From Vibrio coralliilyticus (GTDB taxonomy: Bacteria > Pseudomonadota > Gammaproteobacteria > Enterobacterales > Vibrionaceae): a stretch of DNA of 64,000 bases. The notes beneath the pieces were generated by a model. The model ran no database searches and was not told where the DNA came from. It saw only the letters and a program-made list of their open reading frames with translations. This document shows, piece after piece, positions 1-7,825 of this stretch. The stretch spans positions 930,001 to 994,000 of the forward strand of contig NZ_CP024628.1 in the NCBI RefSeq assembly GCF_024449095.1, given 5' to 3'. How positions within the stretch are numbered: position 1 is the first letter of the stretch; every line of letters starts with the position of its first letter. Position numbers and translations under genes: made by a program.

Positions 1-1237
1 TTTGGCCTTTAAGATAGTTGTCTACATAGTAATTCCAGTAGAGGCTATTTTCACGAAGCAGGCTGAAAGTCACGCTCAAAGAGCGGCCATCCATATAGCC
101 CTTAGCGTTATTCTGCGCTTCAATGGCACTGACAATCGTATCGTTGATGTATGCACCTACCTCTCCAGGTTGCGAGAAGTCGAGCAATGTAGTGAAGAAG
201 GTTGCACTCTTAATACGTTTTTTCATTCGCTTCGCAGCATAGTAAGCAATAGTACTTGCCAATACAGTGCCACCAATGCAGTAACCCGCTGCGTTAATCT
301 GCTCTTGTCCGGTAATATCTTCAATCGCAGATACTGCCTTGACCACACCATCCGTCACGTAGTCGCCAAACTCAACATGGCTTTGTGCCTTACCAGGGTT
401 ACGCCACGACATCATAAATACCGAGTGTCCCTGTTCAAGCAGCCAACGAACCATTGAGTTTTTCTGGCGTAAATCAAGGATGTAATATTTGTTGATAAAT
501 GGCGGCACGATTAAAAGTGGTGTTGCATACACTTTTTCCGTCATCGGACGATACTGAATTAACTCAAACAGTTCATTACGATAAACGACTTCACCTGCCG
601 TATTAGCAACATCATCACCTAAACGAAACGCGTTATTGTTCGTCATGCGAATCTTTAAGATATCAGCACTCGACTCTGCGTCTTCTTTCAGTTGTTCTAA
701 GCCTGCAAGAAGGTTTTCACCATTTTGCTCCAGAGTCAGTTTCAATAGCTCCGGGTTAGTCGCGATAAAGTTACTAGGAGACATCGCATTGATTGCTTGC
801 CGAGAAAAGAAGCTAATGCGCTCTTTCGCTTTTTCATCTAAGCCTTCAATGCTATCGATAGTTTGTAGGTAAGTTTTACTGAAAAGTAAGTATGACTGTT
901 TGATGAAGTTATAAAACACATCGTTTTGCCATTCTTCATTGGAGAAGCGTTTATCTCCTTTTTCCGCTTCAACAACAGATGTGTTGTTTTGTGCCAAAAC
1001 GACATTTTGCCAGATTTGCAGTTGCTGTTGCCACCAATCAGCTTGGATTTTCAACATAGTAGCTGGTTGGTTAGCTGCACTTTCGAAGAGTTTCGTTGTA
1101 TCTTCGAAATTGACTTCTTGCATGGCTTTGTTTAGAGGGGAATTAACGGCTGCCCTGCTTAGTTCTAGATCTTCCCACCATTGTTGATTGGTTTCCTGAA
1201 GCTTCACAAGGTAGTCCGAAAAGAAGTGTTGATACAT
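1..1237 (-). CDS. phaC: Class I polyhydroxyalkanoate synthase PhaC (partial, 3' end outside window)
   Basis: Polymerises (R)-3-hydroxyacyl-CoA into PHA on the surface of cytoplasmic storage granules. The minus-strand frame opens with ATG at 1237, preceded by an AGGAG ribosome site about 7 bases upstream, and stays open to the window edge, giving about 412 codons of a protein usually near 590. It begins MYQHFFSDYLVKLQE. The lipase-like box GYCIGG is visible, and its cysteine falls at residue 320, the position of the catalytic Cys in class I synthases. The region before it (IVPPFINKYYILDL and MSWRNPG) is also typical of PhaC. It is the last gene of phaB-phaA-phaP-phaC and is separated from phaP by a terminator-like hairpin. 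The catalytic Asp and His would lie in the missing part. Family assignment is very secure. Confidence 0.96.
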   Translation of the reverse strand, partial: MYQHFFSDYLVKLQETNQQWWEDLELSRAAVNSPLNKAMQEVNFEDTTKLFESAANQPATMLKIQADWWQQQLQIWQNVVLAQNNTSVVEAEKGDKRFSNEEWQNDVFYNFIKQSYLLFSKTYLQTIDSIEGLDEKAKERISFFSRQAINAMSPSNFIATNPELLKLTLEQNGENLLAGLEQLKEDAESSADILKIRMTNNNAFRLGDDVANTAGEVVYRNELFELIQYRPMTEKVYATPLLIVPPFINKYYILDLRQKNSMVRWLLEQGHSVFMMSWRNPGKAQSHVEFGDYVTDGVVKAVSAIEDITGQEQINAAGYCIGGTVLASTIAYYAAKRMKKRIKSATFFTTLLDFSQPGEVGAYINDTIVSAIEAQNNAKGYMDGRSLSVTFSLLRENSLYWNYYVDNYLKGQ

Positions 1238-1257
1238 ATTGCTACTCCTATGATCGG

Positions 1258-1281
1258 AAAAAATGCCGCCTCTCGGCGGCA
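1258..1281 (-). terminator. Terminator-like hairpin between phaP and phaC
   Basis: On the minus strand a 7-bp stem (TGCCGCC / GGCGGCA, loop GAGA) is followed directly by six T. It lies 13 bases after the phaP stop and about 20 bases before the phaC start, so it should act as a partial terminator inside the operon. The phasin would then be made in excess over the synthase. Confidence 0.75.
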
Positions 1282-1293
1282 AACAAGTCAGTG

Positions 1294-1641
1294 CTATGCG
1301 GGAGTCACTGTCTTAAGGTTTTCCGTAGTAAGCTGATCAACATCATCTTTGAACTCTTTAGCGATAGATTGTAGCTTGTTGCTGTCATCCATCATTTGCT
1401 GAGAGAGCTTTGTAAGTACAGAAAGCTGCTGGCTGTTGAATGCAGTCAGAGAAGTGACATCTTTAATCTCACTTGCCGCTTTCATTTGAGTTAGGCCCAT
1501 TTCGCTGTAAGTACGGATAGCATTTAGCTGAAGCTCTGTTAACACTTCTACGTTCTTAGTCACAAGTTTGTTGAATTTTACGTAGGGCTCTAGGCTTTTT
1601 TCAGTTTGGTCTGTGAAAGATTTGAAAAAATCAGTGTACAT
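1294..1641 (-). CDS. phaP: Phasin, PHA granule-associated protein
   Basis: A small (115 residue) granule-coat protein. Phasins cover the surface of PHA granules and control their number and size. The sequence starts MYTDFFKSFTDQTEKSLEPY and is almost entirely amphipathic alpha helix without Cys or membrane segments, as expected for the phasin_2 family, which is usually 110-190 residues. It sits between phaA (59 bases upstream) and phaC (downstream, across a terminator-like hairpin). The position and family make the assignment firm. The start ATG at 1641 follows a GGAGTAAG-type ribosome site. Phasins are usually the most abundant granule protein, which fits the hairpin placed just after this gene. 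Confidence 0.93.
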   Translation of the reverse strand: MYTDFFKSFTDQTEKSLEPYVKFNKLVTKNVEVLTELQLNAIRTYSEMGLTQMKAASEIKDVTSLTAFNSQQLSVLTKLSQQMMDDSNKLQSIAKEFKDDVDQLTTENLKTVTPA

Positions 1642-1700
1642 AGTCTTACTCCTGGGTTAATTCCATTTTAATTTGGCTAAAATTCAGGCTCGAATTGAAT

Positions 1701-2909
1701 TTAAGCGATTGATTTAATAACGACGGCCGTTCCCATACCGCCACCAACACATAGCGAAGCGACACCATAAGTCCCATTACTTCGGTTAAGCTCGTGTACA
1801 AGAGAAACCAAAATACGGTTACCTGATGCACCCAGAGGGTGGCCAAGAGCAATTGCACCACCATTTACGTTGGCTTTATCTAAAATTGAAGAAACAGATA
1901 CATCGTGCTCTTGTGCGAGTTTATGGATAACACCAAGCGCTTGAGCGGCAAACGCTTCGTTCAACTCATAAACATGTATATCGTCTGTGGTAATATCCGC
2001 TTTACTCAAAGCTTGCGTCACAGCTTCAACAGGCCCCAATCCCATGATCTGCGGGTCTAAACCGGACTGCGCGTAGCTAACTATTTCAGCAATGGGTTCT
2101 AAGCCATGTTGTTGAACCGCACTCTCGCTCGCAACGATAATGGCACTCGCACCGTCATTGATACCAGAAGAATTCCCAGCCGTTACCGTCCCTTCTTTAT
2201 CGAATGCTGGGCGCAATTTTGCTAAACCACTTAGCGTAGCACTTGCTTTAGGGTACTCGTCGGTATCGAACACAATGGTTTCTTTGCGTTTTTTCACATC
2301 CACAGCAACAATTTCATCAACGAATTTGCCAGCTTCAATCGCAGCCACTGCTTTCATTTGGCTAGCCAGAGCATATTCATCTTGCTGCTCACGGCTAATG
2401 CCCACTTCTCGCGCAACATTTTCAGCCGTTTTACCCATGTGGTATTGGTTAAATACATCAGTTAAGCCATCGTTGATGAGCAGATCCGTTAGATTCATGT
2501 TGCCCATCTTGTGGCCGTCGCGAATGTTGCTAGGCACAATGAAAGGAATTTGAGACATCACCTCTACGCCAGCGGCGACGACGACAGATGCATCACCGGA
2601 GCGAATGTGGCTGACCGCGTCCATGACGGTTTTCATGCCACTGCCACATACCATATTCAGTGTATAGGCAGGCACAGTCTCAGGGATTCCAGCATAGATG
2701 GCGGCCTGACGACCAATTCCCATGCCTTGCCCTGCACCAACCACGTTGCCGACAATCACTTCATCAACTTGTTCAGGGCTTACCTTCCCTTGTTCCAATG
2801 CAGCCTTAATAGCAATTGAACCTAGGTTTCCTGCTGCAATGTCTTTTAATGTTCCACCAAATGCACCGATTGGTGTGCGTTTTGCGGCAACAATATAAAC
2901 TTTTTCCAT
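1701..2909 (-). CDS. phaA: Acetyl-CoA acetyltransferase (beta-ketothiolase) PhaA
   Basis: Condenses two acetyl-CoA to acetoacetyl-CoA, the first step of poly-3-hydroxybutyrate synthesis, in the cytoplasm. The 402-residue protein starts MEKVYIVAAKRTPIGAFGG. The nucleophilic Cys is Cys88 in LNMVCGSGMK. The GHPLGASG box with its active-site His and the C-terminal CVGGGMG box with the second Cys are both intact. Length matches the family (about 390-400). A GTG lies nine bases upstream in frame, but the ATG at 2909 has the better spacing from the AAGGG ribosome site. The stop of phaB lies 11 bases upstream, so the two are cotranscribed. Degradative thiolases share the fold, but the operon makes the biosynthetic role nearly certain. 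Confidence 0.96.
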   Translation of the reverse strand: MEKVYIVAAKRTPIGAFGGTLKDIAAGNLGSIAIKAALEQGKVSPEQVDEVIVGNVVGAGQGMGIGRQAAIYAGIPETVPAYTLNMVCGSGMKTVMDAVSHIRSGDASVVVAAGVEVMSQIPFIVPSNIRDGHKMGNMNLTDLLINDGLTDVFNQYHMGKTAENVAREVGISREQQDEYALASQMKAVAAIEAGKFVDEIVAVDVKKRKETIVFDTDEYPKASATLSGLAKLRPAFDKEGTVTAGNSSGINDGASAIIVASESAVQQHGLEPIAEIVSYAQSGLDPQIMGLGPVEAVTQALSKADITTDDIHVYELNEAFAAQALGVIHKLAQEHDVSVSSILDKANVNGGAIALGHPLGASGNRILVSLVHELNRSNGTYGVASLCVGGGMGTAVVIKSIA

Positions 2910-2920
2910 CACACTCACCC

Positions 2921-3661
2921 TTAATGCATGTATAAGCCGCCGTTTACGGACAATGTCTCACCCGTAATATATGCACCCGCATCGCTGACAAGAAATGATA
3001 CAGACTTAGCGATCTCTTCTGGTGTAGCAAGACGCTTCATCGGAATCTGAGCTTTAATCGACTCCAGCACTTCTGGCTTCATTTGCTCCACCATTGGCGT
3101 GCCCGTGTAGCCTGGAGCAACCACGTTAACAGTGACACCACTTCTTGCCCCTTCCGCTGCAAGCGCTTTAGAAAAACCGATCATACCGGCTTTCGCTGCA
3201 GAGTAGTTTGTCTGACCAAACTGGCCTTTGAGACCATTGACTGAAGAGATATTAATGACTCGCCCATTGCCTTTTTCACACATCGCAGCAAACAAGGGTT
3301 GCGTAACATTAAACAAGCTATTGAGATTTGTTTCGATGACATCTTTCCAAGCTGATGCGGTCATTTTCTTGAACACACCATCACGAGTAATACCTGCATT
3401 ATTCACAACAACATCGATGGTGCCTTCTTCCTCTAATAGCAAAGCCAAACGTTCAGCACATTGTTCAGTGTTTGTGACATCCAACTCAAACAAGCGGACT
3501 TGATCTTCGTTGAATTCTTTGTCGTTAAACCAATCCAGAGCGCACTGATAGTTACCAGTAAAATAGGTAGCGATTACACGATAGCCATCGTTCACTAGTT
3601 GAGAAGAAATTGCAGAACCAATTCCGCCTTTTGATCCCGTGATCAAAGCGACTTTTTTCAT
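2921..3661 (-). CDS. phaB: NADPH-dependent acetoacetyl-CoA reductase PhaB
   Basis: Reduces acetoacetyl-CoA to (R)-3-hydroxybutyryl-CoA, the monomer used by PhaC. It is a classical short-chain dehydrogenase of 246 residues. The nucleotide-binding motif TGSKGGIG is at residues 8-15, NNAG at 87-90, and the catalytic Ser139/Ser140, Tyr153 and Lys157 are in place (Y-x-x-x-K in NYSAAKAG). The C-terminal VNGGLYMH ending is typical of PhaB rather than FabG, with which it otherwise shares most features. ATG at 3661 follows a GGAG ribosome site. It is the first gene of the operon, so the promoter should lie in the long AT-rich gap to its right. Confidence 0.95.
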   Translation of the reverse strand: MKKVALITGSKGGIGSAISSQLVNDGYRVIATYFTGNYQCALDWFNDKEFNEDQVRLFELDVTNTEQCAERLALLLEEEGTIDVVVNNAGITRDGVFKKMTASAWKDVIETNLNSLFNVTQPLFAAMCEKGNGRVINISSVNGLKGQFGQTNYSAAKAGMIGFSKALAAEGARSGVTVNVVAPGYTGTPMVEQMKPEVLESIKAQIPMKRLATPEEIAKSVSFLVSDAGAYITGETLSVNGGLYMH

Positions 3662-4465
3662 TAAGAGACTCCATTCTTAACAGCAATTAAATTTATTCGC
3701 CACTAACTGGTGCTCAAGCCAAGCACCAACCAACGTTATTAGTAATATTTCAGTAAGGCACTTTCTGTCCTTGTTCTGATAAATAAAACTAAACTCTTAA
3801 TGTTACAGTTCAAATACTTTTTGAGTTTAGTTGCATAATGTTGAACGAGATCTCATAAGGAATGAAATGTTATATAAGTGTTAACTTACCATAAGCCATT
3901 GATTTGAAATGAATTAAATTAAAGCTTATTTTTATCAGAAGTGTATAAAACATTGTTTTAACTTGAATTTTCATTGCTTACACCTATTTCATCAGTCTTT
4001 ATCACCTTTTAAAAAGCAAGTATTTTTGTTGCAGATAGGTTGATATTATCATGACAAAATAATCAATTTCCTATGACGTTTAGTTTTCATTATGCACTTT
4101 ATGGAATTTACAATTCTAATAATTAAATAAAATGCATCCTATTAATTTTGGAATATATTAAAAATCTCTAAATATGTTTTCAAATATAATCATTTCTAAA
4201 TATTTTATACTTATTCTATAACTCACCCCGTTGTAGAACCTAAAACATACCATGCCCCCAACCGCTATTTGAGTTCGCTTCTAACCCAGTGATGACCAGA
4301 GTTTAGTAATGTGTTTGTCACGGCTAGTTGGCTACACGTCTGCACCCTGCGCTTATTTACCGCATGCATTATAGGTTTATGGTATGAATATTTTCGTGCT
4401 TTAAGAGATGAAAAGCGGTTAGATTTCTGATAGAAATACCGCGTCGTAAGTAATTGAAAAAGAAA
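3662..4465. other. Long AT-rich divergent intergenic region
   Basis: About 800 bases without a supportable gene lie between divergent phaB and the TetR-type regulator. Most of it is strongly AT-rich, except for about 4225-4380, which is closer to coding composition but holds no ORF. It must carry the promoters of both neighbours. The only ordered element found is the 10-bp inverted repeat at 3787-3832, annotated separately. I see no terminator that would mark a small RNA. Confidence 0.6.
3787..3832. promoter_or_regulatory. 10-bp inverted repeat upstream of phaB (possible operator)
   Basis: AACTAAACTC at 3787-3796 is matched exactly by its reverse complement GAGTTTAGTT at 3823-3832, with a 26-base spacer. 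The pair lies about 125-170 bases upstream of the phaB start, inside the regulatory gap. It could be a paired operator for the PHA operon or the TetR-type regulator. This is inferred from symmetry and position only. Confidence 0.35.
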
Positions 4466-5173
4466 ATGCTAGAAAAAAAACAAGGCCGCCGTAGCGCCCA
4501 AGATGCCGAGCAGACGAAGTGCGATATCATGAAGGTTGCGACTGAACTATTTTGCGAGCTTGGTTATGAACGTGTATCACTACGTAATATCAGTGAAAAA
4601 GCTGGAGTTTCACACAGTTTGATTCGTCATCACTTTGGTAGCAAAGAAAAAATCTGGCACGCAATCAGTGACCGATTACATAGCTATATAGAGGCTTATA
4701 TTCATACCATCGTCAATAATATGCCCAAGGGTATAAGTCCGAACATAAAGCTGTACTTGTTTTCTGTTCAGCTTCTCGCCCATCTATTGACCTTCAAGCA
4801 ACCAATACAACTTATCGCCGATGCCGTACGCCAAGAAGATACACTTTTTGACTACTTCATTGACCATTCAGGCGAGCTGGAAGCGTTAGTCAACCGCATT
4901 GCTGATGACTATAATCAAGCATTCCCCAACACTCCGATAAAAATCTGGGAAATCAAATGGCAAATGATTATGTTTGCACACGGGGCAGCTAGCCTCGAAC
5001 CATTCATGCGAGAAACCTGGAGGGATGAAACCGAGGACTATTCACAGTGCTTACTCAAGCATTGGAATATGTTCAATCAGATGATGGCATGTCGCTTTCA
5101 AGTTCCACAAACAGATATGCTTACACCAGATAAAGTTGAAGAGTTAGTCTTTGATCTAACTTGTGAGCGATAA
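4466..5173 (+). CDS. TetR/AcrR family transcriptional regulator
   Basis: A 235-residue one-component repressor-type regulator. The N-terminal DNA-binding domain is clear: a basic lead (KKQGRRSAQDAEQ), then a TetR helix-turn-helix whose recognition part reads ISEKAGVSHSLIRHHFGSKE, ending with the invariant Phe-Gly-Ser-Lys-Glu type turn. The C-terminal ligand domain has no family-specific motif that I recognise, so the inducer is unknown. A TTG four codons upstream (4454) is an alternative start. Neither start has a strong ribosome site. The gene is divergent from the PHA operon and convergent with the T6SS tssL block, so it could control the PHA operon, but nothing in the sequence proves this. 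A bidirectional terminator starts at its stop codon. Confidence 0.88.
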   Translation: MLEKKQGRRSAQDAEQTKCDIMKVATELFCELGYERVSLRNISEKAGVSHSLIRHHFGSKEKIWHAISDRLHSYIEAYIHTIVNNMPKGISPNIKLYLFSVQLLAHLLTFKQPIQLIADAVRQEDTLFDYFIDHSGELEALVNRIADDYNQAFPNTPIKIWEIKWQMIMFAHGAASLEPFMRETWRDETEDYSQCLLKHWNMFNQMMACRFQVPQTDMLTPDKVEELVFDLTCER

Positions 5174-5199
5174 AAAAGTCTGCGCTAAGCAGACTTTTT
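5173..5199. terminator. Bidirectional terminator between the TetR gene and tssL
   Basis: A GTCTGC / GCAGAC stem extended by A5/T5 arms around a 5-base loop lies exactly between the convergent stop codons of the TetR-type gene and tssL. T-runs are present in both directions, so it can end both transcripts. Confidence 0.88.
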
Positions 5200-5991
5200 C
5201 TATTGAAAATTATTTAACAGGTTCTGGAAATTAGTATCGATAATAAAATACGTCGCCGCATACATAATGGAGAACAATATCGCTGATACACCTAATGTCA
5301 CTCTTGGAGGTATAACTCGCTTCAAAGGTTGCTTTAGGTATTTGGCTTTAAGATTCACCAAGGATACTTTTTCGTTTTCCGCTAGCCTTTCATCTTTAAT
5401 GAGGCGATAAATTGTATTGGCGATATCAGCAAGCTTTTCCTGTCCTCTTTCTTCTCGGCCATACTTTCCTTGAAAGCCAAGCTGAATAAGAAGGTAAAGC
5501 AATTCGATGACGTATCGATAACGACGCGGATCTGCTTTCAAACGTTCGAGAATAGTAAAAAACTTATCACCACCTGAAGTTTCATTGTGAAACTCAGCCA
5601 GCAGACTATTTTGACTCCAGCTACTGTTTGATCCCCACTCTTGACGGCATACTGCTTCATCAATTGCAGCACATAAGCAATAGCGGATAACCAATATTGA
5701 TGCACGATCGACTTCCATCTCATTTAGCTTACGTTCTCCCTTGCGTATTTCACGAGCAATCTGCTCCCGAAACGGCATAGGATCTTCGAGCCAAGGAATA
5801 GAAGACATACATGACAGGCTAGCAATTAACCAAGAAAACTGATCTACCAGCGGGTTGACACCCATTTTCTCGATATTCGGATCTTTAACCGCGATATTTC
5901 TCGACAAGTCAGGCGCGGGCATCACCTCCATTGGCTTACCCGGCTCTGGCTGGAACAATACAACGGTTACATCGTTATCTATGTAACTCAT
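5200..5991 (-). CDS. tssL: T6SS inner-membrane protein TssL (DotU/IcmH family)
   Basis: TssL is an inner-membrane part of the T6SS envelope complex with TssJ and TssM, and contacts the baseplate through its cytoplasmic domain. The 263-residue protein has a helical cytoplasmic N-terminal domain with the DotU signature (FSWLIASLSC; YCLCAAIDEAV; LLAEFHNETSGGDKFF) and a single membrane segment near residues 230-250, close to the C-terminus. This is the short form, without the periplasmic OmpA-type peptidoglycan-binding extension found in some TssL. ATG overlaps the tssK stop by four bases (ATGA), so the two are translationally coupled. It is the last gene of the barrel-fha-tssJ-tssK-tssL block. 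Confidence 0.95.
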   Translation of the reverse strand: MSYIDNDVTVVLFQPEPGKPMEVMPAPDLSRNIAVKDPNIEKMGVNPLVDQFSWLIASLSCMSSIPWLEDPMPFREQIAREIRKGERKLNEMEVDRASILVIRYCLCAAIDEAVCRQEWGSNSSWSQNSLLAEFHNETSGGDKFFTILERLKADPRRYRYVIELLYLLIQLGFQGKYGREERGQEKLADIANTIYRLIKDERLAENEKVSLVNLKAKYLKQPLKRVIPPRVTLGVSAILFSIMYAATYFIIDTNFQNLLNNFQ

Positions 5992-7313
5992 GCTCTAACT
6001 GCCCATAGCTGTAGCGATAGATTAGCGAAGTCTCCAGAAACATGTACTGCAATCGCCGATGCACTTTCTAATGCGGCCCATTCTTCACTTGCTCTGTCGA
6101 GCTCAAAATAGGTATAACCTGCATGATATGGGAGCGCTCTCGGCACAACTGGCATTGGCTTAATACCGATACCAGGAAGCTGTAAGTTAATGAGATCACG
6201 AATATTATCGATAGACCCAATCTTGGTCTGACTAACAAATTGAGTATGAAGCACATCAAGGGTGACGTCTGCTTTCACAGCCAAGATAAAGGTTGCGGTT
6301 TCAACCACTTTCTTATCAGGGATCACCGCTGTACGAATACCGAAGTTCTGCTCTTGCAGCGTTAATGGTATTGCACGTTGCTCGGACATTACACTTAATG
6401 TGCGCTTCGCATTCTCCAACGTACGCGATAGACAACTCGTTAAATCACCGTGGTTATACTCTATGAATTCAGGCGGTCTACGAGAAGCAGAGCACAATGT
6501 TGAAAGCTCACCTTCCGCCTGAAGCAAGATACGGTACAGTGACTCAGGATGAACACCTTCAACACTTGAAAAATGCCAGAATAGAGGTTCATAACGGTTG
6601 AGCGCTTGTAACAGCATAAAATCAGAGACCGTTGATACACCTTGCTGGTCAACGGTACCGAGGCGTTCCACAATCGATTCCGCGCGGTGCTTTAACATCG
6701 AAGCAAATTCACTGGTGAACTTACTGAGTACTTCTGATGCATTGATATCAATACAAGTTGGAATGTAACGATCGTCCAGCACAACACTGCCATCTGGTTT
6801 TACTTCAGAGACTTTAAGAATCGGAATTGCAGTGTAGGCACTACGATCCTCATCTTCGTACATTAACCGAAACTTAAGTTGTCCGACCGCGATGTTAGCT
6901 GTGTCTTCACTTTCGTATACCGCGTCGACAGCATCCTGATGACGCACAATATAACGAGCACCGTCTTTGTCAGAGCCAAACAACTCTTCTCGCTCAGAAG
7001 GCAGCGGACAACACAAATAAATCACTTTATCGGTAATTGACGGGTCAACTTCTTTGACGTCAGGCACCTCAGCCAAAAGGGGCAAATCAAACGGCGTCCG
7101 ATCTTGAAGAACACCTACCGCTCGGGTAACAGCGATCTTTCCTTGAGTCAGTAATTCTGTATTGATTTCGATACGATTCACACCCCAGTGTAGTGGTGTA
7201 CTACTGGCAAACAGCATGGTGCTTAGTTTCGTCTGAGCACGATCAAATTGCTGAAAGTGTTGTGGTTTCATGAACATGCCATCTTGCCACACTACAGGAT
7301 TATATAATGACAT
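5988..7313 (-). CDS. tssK: T6SS baseplate protein TssK
   Basis: TssK is the trimeric adaptor that connects the TssEFG baseplate wedges to the TssJLM membrane complex from the cytoplasm. The 441-residue length equals the family norm (about 445). The N-terminus MSLYNPVVWQDGMFMKPQHF is diagnostic for TssK, with the conserved W-x-(D/E)-G-M-(F/L)-x-P-x-H-F core. The C-terminal part has the usual FELDRASEEW segment. It lies 11 bases downstream of tssJ and overlaps tssL by four bases. No unusual features. Confidence 0.96.
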   Translation of the reverse strand: MSLYNPVVWQDGMFMKPQHFQQFDRAQTKLSTMLFASSTPLHWGVNRIEINTELLTQGKIAVTRAVGVLQDRTPFDLPLLAEVPDVKEVDPSITDKVIYLCCPLPSEREELFGSDKDGARYIVRHQDAVDAVYESEDTANIAVGQLKFRLMYEDEDRSAYTAIPILKVSEVKPDGSVVLDDRYIPTCIDINASEVLSKFTSEFASMLKHRAESIVERLGTVDQQGVSTVSDFMLLQALNRYEPLFWHFSSVEGVHPESLYRILLQAEGELSTLCSASRRPPEFIEYNHGDLTSCLSRTLENAKRTLSVMSEQRAIPLTLQEQNFGIRTAVIPDKKVVETATFILAVKADVTLDVLHTQFVSQTKIGSIDNIRDLINLQLPGIGIKPMPVVPRALPYHAGYTYFELDRASEEWAALESASAIAVHVSGDFANLSLQLWAVRA

Positions 7314-7324
7314 TTCGTTGTTCC

Positions 7325-7825
7325 TTAAAAGTAAGTTTGCTCAATTCCACGCGTAGAGTTGAACGACAACTCGCTTCCCTCTAGCTTCAGTTTTAAGAAG
7401 TATTCCGATTTTTCTTCAATTAACTCGACTTTTCGCCACGACGAGCCATTAATGTCACGAAAAGCCGCTGAAAACCCCAATGCTCTTGTCGCAGGATCAA
7501 GGACAAGCACTTCATGGATTTTTTCACCCGGCTTTAGCTGGTACTCATAACGTTTAATGTATTCATCACCAAGTGATGCCTTGTCATTCTCGAATAAGGC
7601 AAAGAAGTCCAAATTACGAAACAATACTGGAGAGGTTAATTCATGAATACGAAGAATGACTGGAGAAGGTTGCCCTCCATCACGCTGATTTAACTGAGGT
7701 GAAGCTTCAATGATCAACTCAATAGATGAGGTTTCCGGCGTAATGCCGCTCGACTCCTTGAACTGATCCCACATTGAGCAACCAGTTAAGGAGAAGAATA
7801 AGAAAAGGACGATAAGTTTACGCAT
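7325..7825 (-). CDS. tssJ: T6SS outer-membrane lipoprotein TssJ
   Basis: TssJ is anchored in the outer membrane and holds the periplasmic part of TssM. The 166-residue precursor starts MRKLIVLFLFFSLTGCSMWD, a lipoprotein signal with lipobox LTGC, so the mature chain begins at Cys16. The rest is a short beta-sandwich with TssJ-like features (ASPQLNQRDGGQPSPVILRI; a DPATRALGFSAAFRDI segment where the family has its R-x-(I/L)-G-(V/F)-x-A-x-(Y/F) motif). Its start overlaps the end of the FHA gene by eight bases. The order tssJ-tssK-tssL is the standard one. Confidence 0.93.
   Translation of the reverse strand: MRKLIVLFLFFSLTGCSMWDQFKESSGITPETSSIELIIEASPQLNQRDGGQPSPVILRIHELTSPVLFRNLDFFALFENDKASLGDEYIKRYEYQLKPGEKIHEVLVLDPATRALGFSAAFRDINGSSWRKVELIEEKSEYFLKLKLEGSELSFNSTRGIEQTYF

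Noticed and set aside
2..457. Plus-strand ORF of 151 codons at the left edge
   Set aside because: It lies opposite the clear phaC frame, whose active-site motif is intact; no family resemblance in the plus-strand reading.
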